Assembly (NCBI GenBank): GCA_017642935.1
Contig: JAEPOK010000002.1
Coordinates: 1,384,199 to 1,448,198 of the forward strand
DNA length: 64,000 bases
Direction of reading: 5' to 3'
From: Hyphomicrobiales bacterium
GTDB taxonomy: Bacteria; Pseudomonadota; Alphaproteobacteria; Rhizobiales; MH13
The notes under the pieces are model-generated. The model was not told the DNA's origin. It was given only the letters and a program-made list of their open reading frames with translations, and did not search any database. The position numbers were made by a program, and so were the translations under genes. Each line of letters starts with the position of its first letter. The stretch's first letter is position 1. Positions 16,710 through 24,800 of the stretch are shown one piece after another.

Positions 16710-17833
16710 AACTCCAAAGCCCCACGTTTTTCATCCAGATACGCATGCCGATTGTAGACCGCAGCAACGCCGGAGACGATACCGGATTTGTGGTTGAGGA
16801 CAGCTTCGATGATATGCGGAGCAACGCCCATCATGGCCATATTGGTCGCCATGGTTCGGCGCAGGTCGTGGAAACGCCAATCCTCTGCATCAACAAAGGC
16901 GGCGTCGAGCCGTTCCTTAAGCCGACCGAAGCCGGAGATCGGCGTTGTGCCGGTTGTGGTGAAAACCAAATCAGACCTTTGAAACCGTGGGATCGACCGC
17001 AGGATATCGACGGCCATGGGGGCAAGGGGAACGATGTGCGCCGTTGCATTCTTCACGCGCGCTGACGGTAGGCTCCACAGGGCGTTGTCGAGGTCGAGTT
17101 CGGACCAGCGCATGCCGGATACCTCACCGCGGCGTTGGCCAGTCAGCATCATCATCTGAACGCAGGGCGCAAAGGGAAAGCCTTCAAGCTCAGCCATGCG
17201 GTAGCAGGTGACGAGTTCGCGATCGCTCAGTACGCGTTCTCGGGCCACCTCCTTGGTGGGTGGCCTCAGAGCAGCCACAGGCGATGTTTCGATAATGCCG
17301 CGATCAATGCACCAGTTCATGAGCTTCTTGATTGCAGCCAGCGCCCGGTTCGCCCGCGTCGGTGCGCCATCGGCGATGATCGTATCCAGCACGCGGTGAA
17401 TTTCGGCGCGCCTGATCTGGTCGATGGGCCGCGAGAACAGGGGCGAGAACTTCAGGAGCACGCGCTCCGTCCCCTTCCAGTCCTTGGTGTGCTGCTTGGC
17501 GTAAAGGCTGATAAACTCCGGCACGATCTCGCCCAGCGTCTTCGTGCGCTGCTCGGCCTCGTAGGGTGCCTTCTCGACATAGCGACCAAGCTCGATCGAG
17601 CGCAGAAGCGTGCGCGCCTTCTCGCGGGCATCGTGCAGCGTTAGCACCGGCCATGAGCCGATCTTGATGCGCTTCATATGGCCATGGACTCGGGTCGAGA
17701 GGTAGAACACCTTCCCACCTGTGGCTGACACACGCAGGTGCAGGCCAGGCAACAACGCATCGCGCACCTCGTAGCGCTTGCCCGTCGCTGGCGGCAGTGC
17801 ATTGATCGTCTTGGGTGTTAGGCGTCGTTTCAT
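16643..17833 (-). CDS. Tyrosine-recombinase integrase (P4-like, DUF4102 N-terminus)
   Basis: A 396-residue integrase of normal length. An N-terminal arm-binding DUF4102 domain (about 1-90; LTPKTINALPP, LLPGLHLRVSATGGK) is followed by a core-binding SAM-like domain and the catalytic domain. All catalytic positions are visible: Arg in TGQRRGE (about 234), His and Arg in HDLRRT (about 320), His in LNHKSG (about 347) and the Tyr nucleophile in VYNRHAY (about 359). It would recombine at a tRNA 3' end, consistent with the island's tRNA fragments. It is the only integrase in the window and lies mid-island, its 5' end abutting a repeat shared with the inner junctions. Confidence 0.95.
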   Translation of the reverse strand: MKRRLTPKTINALPPATGKRYEVRDALLPGLHLRVSATGGKVFYLSTRVHGHMKRIKIGSWPVLTLHDAREKARTLLRSIELGRYVEKAPYEAEQRTKTLGEIVPEFISLYAKQHTKDWKGTERVLLKFSPLFSRPIDQIRRAEIHRVLDTIIADGAPTRANRALAAIKKLMNWCIDRGIIETSPVAALRPPTKEVARERVLSDRELVTCYRMAELEGFPFAPCVQMMMLTGQRRGEVSGMRWSELDLDNALWSLPSARVKNATAHIVPLAPMAVDILRSIPRFQRSDLVFTTTGTTPISGFGRLKERLDAAFVDAEDWRFHDLRRTMATNMAMMGVAPHIIEAVLNHKSGIVSGVAAVYNRHAYLDEKRGALELWAKKLTELTKPTVSAPRQLAI

Positions 17834-17865
17834 GATGCCGAAATTAAGATGCCGAAGTCCGCGTG

Positions 17866-17990
17866 TCAGGGTATGGGTTGGGACGGGCTGCTCTTGAACA
17901 GGGTGGTTTTTTCAAGGCGATCGCCTAAGGCGCTGATAAGCGGGCTGATCCGGCCCCGTGATTTTCAGCCGTCAGCTTCCGGGGGGAGTA
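17866..17990 (+). repeat. Partial copy of the inter-island repeat
   Basis: The stretch from GTGTCAGGGTATGGGTTGGG to CAGCTTCC aligns by eye with 21040-21150 and 27703-27820 (shared elements: GTCAG..TATG, a T-rich run before AGGGCGTTCGCCT-like sequence, and a GCGGG..TCC...CCCGTG...TTC end). It begins abruptly 33 bases before the integrase gene. No gene is seen in 17834-18046. Confidence 0.6.
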
Positions 17991-18046
17991 ATCTGCGGAT
18001 TGTTGCCCCTCCAACCGATAAGGTGTTGAGATCGGCAAACAGCGCG

Positions 18047-18294
18047 GGATCGCATCGGGTGACGCGGAGGTTGGCGAGCCTATCGCGCTTTTTTACCAGT
18101 CGCGTGTTTGCTATGCCGAAAGTGAGTGCCGACGACCTCTCGCCCGGTGCTACGGTCTGCTGACGATCCAGCGACGGTCTGCTCACCACCACGGAGTCTG
18201 AGAACACCAAGATCGGTGTGGCAACGGAGGCAGCTGGGAACGCGCGGCGAACGTGCGCGTCCGGCTGAACGGAGCGTTGAAGTTGGATCTGTAA
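18047..18294 (+). pseudogene. Decayed DUF2190 phage capsid-decoration gene, copy A
   Basis: Translation across frames gives fragments in the order expected of a DUF2190 (capsid cement) protein: GIASGDAEVGEPIALF, then VFAMPKVSADDLSPGATV, a stop, SDGLLTTTESENTKIGVATEA and, in a third frame, ANVRVRLNGALKL ending at TAA. The family's full protein is about 110 residues with the same order of blocks. At least one frameshift at each end and one internal stop make it non-functional. A strong terminator follows at 18365, as at the end of a former gene unit. Confidence 0.75.
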
Positions 18295-18364
18295 CCCCAA
18301 CACAAAAACAGTTGTCCTAGGAGGATAAAGCAGTCGAGAAGAGACCCTGGAGTGCTCGTGTAGA

Positions 18365-18396
18365 CAAGCGGGGCACGGTGCCCCGCTTGGTTTTTT
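18365..18396 (+). terminator. Intrinsic terminator
   Basis: A ten-base-pair GC-rich stem (CAAGCGGGGC / GCCCCGCTTG) with a five-base loop is followed by G and six T residues on the plus strand. It would stop plus-strand transcription from the DUF2190 relic side, just before the convergent repeat-protein gene. In the other direction there is no T run. Confidence 0.9.
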
Positions 18397-18406
18397 GATT
18401 TCTCAG

Positions 18407-19102
18407 TTACTTGCCACCTCCGCCGAAGAGGCCACCACCACCCGAGCCGCCAGAACCACCCGAGCCGCCGAAGAGGCCACCACCACTCGAGCTGCCAGAA
18501 CCACCCGAGCCGCCGAAGAGGCCACCACCACCCGAGCCGCCAGAACCACCCGAGCCGCCGAAGAGGCCACCACCACTCGAGCTGCCAGAACCACCCGAGC
18601 CGCCGAAGAGGCCACCACCACTCGAGCTGCCAGAACCACCCGAGCCGCCGAAGAGGCCACCACCACTCGAGCTGCCAGAACCACCCGAGCCGCCGAAGAG
18701 GCCACCACCACCCGAGCTGCCAGAACCACCCGAGCCGCCAGTAACCGCACCACCAAAGTGGCCTGCGGGGGTAGTGCCCGAGGTACCTATTGTGTTGGAC
18801 ACCGTACCATTGGAGTGAACCGTCGTCCCATTAGGGAGGGTGGACGAAGTTGTACCGTCAGAGTGTACGGTGGTCCCATTAGGCAAGGTTGACGAGGTAG
18901 TGCCATTGGAATGGACGGTTGTTCCGTTCGGTAGCGTCGATGACGTGTTCCCGTTCGAGTGCACCGTCGTCCCACTGGGCAGGGTTGAAGAGGTCACGCC
19001 GTTAGAATGAACCGTTGTATTGCCGGTCAAGCCAAGACCTCTGCCAAACGAGGAAATAATGGCTCCAATAGAAGACTGACCCGGTCCTTTGGACTTTGCC
19101 AT
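18407..19102 (-). CDS. Tandem-repeat Gly/Ser/Thr-rich protein
   Basis: A 231-residue protein made almost wholly of repeats. After a 27-residue leader (MAKSKGPGQSSIGAIISSFG) come four full 16-residue repeats and part of a fifth on the pattern GTTVHSNGTTSSTLPN, a short linker, seven 15-residue repeats on the pattern GGSGGSGSSSGGGLF, and GGGGK at the end. ATG at 19102 is chosen because AAAGGA lies upstream at good spacing; a longer frame to 19180 lacks one. There is no signal peptide or cysteine. The leader resembles nothing I know. The Gly-rich part would be flexible, and the HSNG/TLPNG part may form a regular beta fold. Phage tail, surface or decoration proteins are possible; function unknown. 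Confidence 0.6.
   Translation of the reverse strand: MAKSKGPGQSSIGAIISSFGRGLGLTGNTTVHSNGVTSSTLPSGTTVHSNGNTSSTLPNGTTVHSNGTTSSTLPNGTTVHSDGTTSSTLPNGTTVHSNGTVSNTIGTSGTTPAGHFGGAVTGGSGGSGSSGGGGLFGGSGGSGSSSGGGLFGGSGGSGSSSGGGLFGGSGGSGSSSGGGLFGGSGGSGGSGGGGLFGGSGGSGSSSGGGLFGGSGGSGGSGGGGLFGGGGK
18425..18739 (-). repeat. 45-base tandem repeat, seven units
   Basis: Seven in-frame 45-base units encode the Gly-rich repeats of the 18407-19102 protein. Units differ by few bases (mainly Ser/Gly codon changes SSS versus GSG), so unit number is likely to vary by slippage. Confidence 0.95.
18806..19021 (-). repeat. 48-base tandem repeat, four and a half units
   Basis: Four complete 48-base units plus a 24-base partial one encode the 16-residue HSNG/TLPNG repeats. 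They are more diverged at synonymous sites than the 45-base array, suggesting an older or selectively maintained array. Confidence 0.95.
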
Positions 19103-19242
19103 AGCAGCAATCCTTTCAGTTGTGGACGTCGTCACCATTGACAACGCTTGGATTTGATCAGGCTTTTTGAACACGCGCATTTGAAGTATTGAGAAGAACT
19201 CCGCTATGGTTGCGGTGTTTTGTGGGGAATTTCGGTGGGTGA

Positions 19243-20097
19243 GTGGCCTCTAAAATACCAATCCAAGCTAACGTCGCTTTCATCTTGGCTTCGGTTGGGC
19301 TAACGGCTGAGAGGCTTTGTAAGCGAATTGATCACTGCCTAGGCAAGTGGAGGGCCACTGCTGTCGCGCACGACAAATCGATTACTCCAAACACGCTGCG
19401 AAACTGGCTGAATGGCAAATCAAACCCAAACCCGTCGAAAGTTTGGCCGTTAGCCCTCTACTATTTGTATGGAGAACAACTAGCTGAAATGAAACCGGAC
19501 GAGGTTGATCAGCAATTGGTATCAAATACCGTCAGCTCTATACTACATAATGATATCTCATCTGATCAAACAATGTTTGCCGAAGAGCATGCTTTTTTGG
19601 CAGATGAGCAATATTATCTTTACTCACTATTTTCCCCTGCTATAGAAATGGAGCCAAGTGGCCCGGATGGGATGATTGGATACTTTGTTGTATCGAGTAG
19701 TGAAGAAGGTTCCTCCAGAATCAGCAAGGGTTTTGTTTGTCATGTTTTCAAAACTGACGGAATTACATCCTTAGTGCAAAGAGGTAATTGGTCATCGAGT
19801 AATTTTCACTCGAATAATGAGAATATTCTCTTCCGCTTCCTGATGAGAAACGACCTTTCGATGTCGCAGTATGATGAAGGTGGATATGAGGGCTACATCG
19901 ATATGAACATCTCATCATCTGACGATTTGATAGTTGGGAAATGTAGTTTTCGCGGTCTTTTTCAAGATTTGTCTGAATATAGAATTCAATATCGTGGAAA
20001 TATATATTGCGAATTAGTGTCTGCAAAAGAAGTTGAGCTGAAATCCATGGAGCTTCATGCAGAGGATTTTATTGCTCGAGCTAGATCGTTGATTTAG
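19243..20097 (+). CDS. Helix-turn-helix protein of unknown function
   Basis: A 284-residue protein from GTG at 19243. The N-terminal 75 residues carry a divergent Cro-type fold (ITPNTLRNWLNGKSNPNPSKVWPLALYYL). The rest is a mixed alpha/beta domain with no recognised family; it contains a hydrophobic YFVVSSSEEG strand and an acidic region. The gene is visibly AT-richer than its neighbours, especially after 19500, marking it as recent foreign DNA. The start is supported only by a weak GGTGGGTGA. It lies between the repeat-protein gene and a terminase relic, so a phage-regulator origin is plausible. Confidence 0.6.
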   Translation: MASKIPIQANVAFILASVGLTAERLCKRIDHCLGKWRATAVAHDKSITPNTLRNWLNGKSNPNPSKVWPLALYYLYGEQLAEMKPDEVDQQLVSNTVSSILHNDISSDQTMFAEEHAFLADEQYYLYSLFSPAIEMEPSGPDGMIGYFVVSSSEEGSSRISKGFVCHVFKTDGITSLVQRGNWSSSNFHSNNENILFRFLMRNDLSMSQYDEGGYEGYIDMNISSSDDLIVGKCSFRGLFQDLSEYRIQYRGNIYCELVSAKEVELKSMELHAEDFIARARSLI

Positions 20098-20545
20098 ATT
20101 CTGTCCGCAGCTTGGGCAGTTGCATGTTGGCAATACAGTCCAATCCAAGCCGACCGTACCACCGCTGGCTGCCTGGTCTTCGCCTTTTCGTTAGTGACCT
20201 CGCTCTCCCGCCGGTCCAGGTTCAAACCCACGAGATTGCGCTCTGCCTGCGTAAAGGCCATGCAGCCGAGGGTTTCCGCGCGTCGTCCGGGTACGAGTTT
20301 CCAGAGTCTCACAGGCGCTCCACGCATATAGCGGACGATTCGGTGTTCCGAGCCAGCTCTTCGAAGAACCGGTCCTCCCGCCTCTCTGAGAAGCGCACGG
20401 TCTGCCCAAGTGAGAGAAGTGCCGAGAGGGCAGCCTTGACCCTATCGACACCGACCATGAAGAGCTTCGCGCCTTTGTTCTGGCTAGCTTTGATGGCTGG
20501 ACGTGCGCGTGATGCGCCTTTGAAGGTGACAACACGCCGATTGAA
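20094..20545 (-). pseudogene. C-terminal remnant of a GpA-type phage terminase large subunit
   Basis: On the minus strand one frame gives VVTFKGASRARPAIKASQ, KLFMVGVDRVKAALSALL, GQTVRFSERREDRFFEELA and then hits a stop. A second frame continues the same domain from about 20330 with RGAPVRLWKLVPGRRAETLG, CMAFTQAERNLVGLNLDRRE and runs to 20094. Together they match the end of the GpA terminase nuclease region (VGVD.VK, TVRF, EELA, PGRRAEALDC.VYA). One frameshift and absence of the N-terminal ATPase show it is dead. It is a relic of a phage or gene-transfer particle, oriented opposite to the DUF2190 relics. Confidence 0.8.
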
Positions 20546-20650
20546 CCGGGATCAGCAAAACGCCACCGCCGCATCCATGGTTATGCCATCGCCAATCCTC
20601 ACAGCGTCGCCTCTCACTCACATTTCGAACGACCGTGGTATTAGAGCGAC

Positions 20651-21160
20651 TTGGGTTCCAATTGGGGTGCAGGTGCCGGTGGGCTTGAATGAAACGCAGT
20701 GGAAAAGCTTGAGACAGTTCAGAGAGTTATTCGTCAGGCTGGTCAAACGGTCCATGGCACGAATTGGGTCGGATTGGGGTTAAGTTACTGATATCATTCA
20801 CTTTATTATAAGCCCTTTCCCGGGGGTTCGGGAGTTCCGCTCGCCCAGGATCTCGTAGTAATCTCAATCGATTATACAGCACGACACACGGACCAAATGT
20901 GGCGTATTCCGAGTTTTTTCGCACGAAGCTACAGCTAAGGTTTTGTTTCACTTTCAGAACCTGGCGAGGGCTACCAGGGATACACATGGGGTCCACATCG
21001 AAACGTGATGAGCGCCCGACACACGGACTATGCTTCCCTGTCAGGGTATGAGTTGGCGCGGGCAGCACGCAATCGGGGCGATTTTTCAGGGCGTTCGCCT
21101 GCCGCGCGGATCAGCGGGGTTATCCTGCCCCGTGGCTTCCTGTGATCTAGTTTTGACGTG
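20651..21160 (+). repeat. Inter-island repeat with decayed attachment core, copy B
   Basis: From 20651 this copies the sequence left of the right-hand tRNA fragment, including a 26-base block at 20700-20725 identical to 27358-27383 and 30264-30289. It then shows a degenerate tRNA-like core at about 20807-20843 (TTATAAG...CGGGGGTTCGGGAGTTCCGCTCG) and about 300 bases shared with 27504-27815. No gene is credible in it. Confidence 0.7.
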
Positions 21161-21327
21161 ACCAGTCTGCCGATTATTGCCAATCAATAGCGCTCCAAAC
21201 CGAGCCAAAGCTATACAGCGCCTAATTCGATGAGGCTGTGGGGAGGTCCTGTGTTTAGCCGCGTGGGGATGATTCGCCGACTGTGGCGGCAACGCTCTCG
21301 GAAGGTGTTACGACGAGAAAACCGCTC

Positions 21328-21572
21328 GGCATCGCATAGGCTGACGTCCAATCGGGCGACCCCGTCACCCTAGCGGCCGTTGGCGTGTTCGAGATGCCCC
21401 AAGGTACTTGCCGACGACTGCACCTCCGTTGCGGAAGACTATTGATGATCCAGCGACAGCCTGATCACCATTCCTGCACCAGGGGATACGAAGACCGGCT
21501 TCGTGACGAAATTAGCTAGGGTTGGAGCCGCAACTCTACCAGTGCAACTGGATGGTGCGCTCTGGGTTAAGG
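21328..21572 (+). pseudogene. Decayed DUF2190 phage capsid-decoration gene, copy B
   Basis: Frames give GDPVTLAAVGVFEMPQ, then VLADDCTSVAEDY, stops, and GDTKTGFVTKLARVGAATLPVQLDGALW. This is the same block order as copy A at 18047 and as intact DUF2190 proteins. Its surroundings align with those of copy A, so the two are duplicates of one phage locus carried by the repeat. Stops and at least one frameshift make it non-functional. The next stretch, 21573-21812, is the leader of the SIR2 gene and shows nothing else. Confidence 0.7.
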
Positions 21573-21812
21573 ATTCATCGCAGAAAACTCCAACCCAGAT
21601 CGCGGGCATCGATCGGGGTCAGATCAGGCGAGCAAGTAAAAGGCTGACAAGGCCAGCATGAAACAACAAGCTGTTGTCTCTCAGAAGGTCAACATTGCAA
21701 CCGAGTTCTTCAAGTTAACGACCATATGTCTAATCGAGAAAAGGATAGAAACTTACTATGAATCTCGGAGTTTAACTGATCTGTCAGAAGCCGTTTGGGG
21801 GAGAAGCTTCAC

Positions 21813-24800
21813 ATGTACACGTACCTGCAGCCGTACGCACCCCCGGAACTCACCAAAGAGCACATCAACAAGCGTGGACGTTTGGGGCTTTACCGTGCGC
21901 TGAATGTCGGACGCGTGGTGGCTTTTCTGGGGTCCGGTGCGACGGCTGCCTATGGCCGACCGAGCTGGAAGGGGCTCGTGGTCGCGGCGATGGGGGCGAT
22001 CAAGGAAATCGAGGACAAATCACCAGCCGGCGGCGAAAAGGACACCGTTGCCTACAGAGACCAGAAACGCGTCTTCGACCGGCTGCACGAACGCATCATG
22101 CAGGGCGCACAATCCCCCGATACGCTAATCCTCGCCCTTGGTGTGACCGAACATCTGGCATCGCTTTTGGACGGCACGGATGTTGTTCGTAAGACGATTG
22201 CAAACAACTTGAAAGCTGGTCGCGAGCAGGCGATCGATAAGACGATCAACACAATCAACGCGATCGTCGATTCCAGGGAGGACCCTTCCCATCTCGTCGA
22301 CAGGGCTGGACCCCAGCCCAGTTCGGTCCGTGTGCTGATGGAGGCCCTTGGCGTCCAGCGCTTTCTTACTCTGAACTATGACGTTGAAATAGAGCGGGAG
22401 TTTGCCCGCATCCTGCGCATCTCCAACAAACGAACCGAGCGAGACGATGGCCGCGGGACGTCGACAGGAGAATCGTTTCGCAAGCTCATTGATCCTCCAG
22501 AAACGGGCAGGGGTAAGTACCAAGGCGGCGGAAGCGACGTAAGCAAGCGGAGCGGGAACGACGAACAAGAGGCAATCGCAGTACCTGCCAGCGACAGCCT
22601 GGTCGGCTTTGCAGACGGGCTTGGGCGGTCGGTGCTAAGCGTCAATCTAGGGTCTGACAATATCGGCGAACTGGTCAACTTCGCTCTCATGCCGAAGCGC
22701 TACGAGGCGCAGGTCTTCCATCTGCACGGCCGGTTCGATGATCCCGAGACCATGGTGCTGACTGACACCGATTATCAAAAGCGGTACTATGGAAGCGGGG
22801 AAACCGAATACAGCGTCACCGAAGCTCTCGACACGGTCTTCGCCGGCAACGATATCCTCCTGGTCGGGGTCGGCATGGATGAAGCGGACATGTTCCGGCC
22901 GCTGCGGCAGTTCGCCGGCACCGCGCGGAACCGCGATTTGACGCAACGCACTGTCTATAATTTGCGCGAACGCGGCGCCAGCTTCACGGTGCGCTTCGAG
23001 CGGATCGAGAAGGGTAAAGAGGATGAGTTTCGGGAACGATTTCGCATCCTCAACTTCGGCGAGGCGCGTGACTTTATCAAAAATGATCTGGTCACCGATG
23101 GCGAAATGCAGAAACACAAGCCGTTCGATTACCGCAAACACAAGGACGAGACGAATGATGAGGAGTTCGCCCTCAAACTGAAGACCCAGTATGAAATCTA
23201 CACCATTTTTCATGGCAGCGACGAACTGCGTACCCTGCTGTGCCTGTGTGAATGCATCGACGATCTGGGCGGTCGGCTACGAGAGGACGCACGTCCGTCC
23301 GATCGTTTGCGCCATGATCAGCTGACGAACTTGGCGCTTATGATCGACGTCTTGAGGAAGCGGCTAGCTGAGGCGTATGAGAATGATGAACAACGCCTAT
23401 TGAAGCTCCTTCCTGATGATGAATATGAAAGCCTCGGTAGACTCCTCATCGGCTCGACTGCTGGTGAGAAGTGTCGGTTATCGCAGAATACGGAAAAATT
23501 GTTTGACGGCGAAAAGCTGAACAATGACGGAGCCGAAGATCTTGGAAAGAAACTTCAATCATTCGCCGCCAGTTATCGCTCCCTCCTGCGCTCTCGGGCG
23601 CTGGATATTGCATTAGAGGACATTCAACACCGCCGGGAAAACTGGTGGCAAGACTGGCGAGAAATACCCGAGCCGCGCCCGGCACGTTTCCGTCGTGCTT
23701 ATACTGATAACGATACATGGAGAGAGCATCCGTGCCTGAGCCGGCACAGGCCGGCGTACCGAAAGCCAGCAGTCGACCAGATCGAAGCCATCAAGGTGCT
23801 GTCAGATCTCAAGCAGCTAGCCAAAGGGGCTGACGCAGAGATGCGAAAAGCATGGCACAAGGGAGTGAGCGGCGCGCGCCAGTTGCCGATCGACGGCCCG
23901 CTGCCCCGCCGAGTTCTGCGCTTTGCCATGGCACGGGGGGCTGGAAAGGGCTCCCTGATGCATTTGTTGCAGCAGAACGCCAAGGGCGGCGGCGGCAGCG
24001 AGCGCTTCGTGCTCGACGGCCTGTTTGAGGAGGATGACGCGTTCCGCTATCACGGCTCGTTTCTCGTTCATTTGAGTTTCTCGATGGAGTTCGCATCGGT
24101 CATTGAATCGCTAGCACATTTTGTCTGCGACGCGATCGTGGGGCTCTTTGCCGATACCGCCAGCAGGGCGTCGGCAACTAGAGCGATGCGCCTTCTGGTT
24201 ATCGATCAACGCGCCATGCTCAATCCGGTCATCGATTTGCTGGTGGCCGAAGGCGAGGAACTGAAGAAACTATCTCGCAAGCGATCCCCTGCCGGCAGGC
24301 GTGAACTCCACGACAAGATCTCAAAAAGCCTGTACCGCAGTTTGGAGCTTGGTGATCCTCCATGGGAAAGCCAGTTGCGGAGCCATCGGCTTGAACTGTG
24401 CCGGATCTTCCTAAGCGCATTCGGTATCCTCGTTCGCCAAATGGGGTCGAAGGACCGTCTGTTCATCTGCCTGTCGGGCCTCGACCGGCTATGCGATGGC
24501 AATGGTGTTGCCTATAACCCCATGTATCGTGCTCTATTCAGGCTTCTGACGGGCCATGGGCGCAAATATCCCGACGAATCCGATGATGCTATTCCGCTCG
24601 ATCTGGTTCTCATATCAGGCACGCCCGATCGGCCCATTCGCTACCTTGCCGAAGAGGTCAACGAGGTCGAACTCAACGCTCACCAAGCAGTGCGGAAGGT
24701 TCCCACCGACTACGCCAAGGTCGCGGACATGGACCTGTATCTGCGGCGCTGGCCGGTCGTCGACGGGTTTACGATTGCGGATCGCTACTGGCTTGGGGCC

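Noticed and set aside
17858..17880. Possible attachment core next to the integrase gene (TCCGCGTGTC shared with the tRNA fragment)
   Set aside because: Only ten bases match, the T arm is absent, and the same position aligns to the phage-derived repeat in two other copies; coincidence is likely.
18425..18739. Regular repeats resembling a CRISPR array
   Set aside because: The 45-base units are contiguous, in frame and protein-coding, with no spacers and no cas genes in the window.
18395..18892. Long open frames on the plus strand and other frames through the repeat region
   Set aside because: They are Pro-, Arg- or Thr-rich shadows of the repeats; only the minus frame has a ribosome-binding site and a sensible leader and end.
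20112..20783. A 223-residue plus-strand protein
   Set aside because: It runs opposite to the terminase relic, has no recognisable domain, and its composition is that of an antisense shadow.
21658..21903. An 81-residue protein before the SIR2-STAND gene
   Set aside because: It overlaps the start of the large gene in another frame, has no clear ribosome-binding site and no family.
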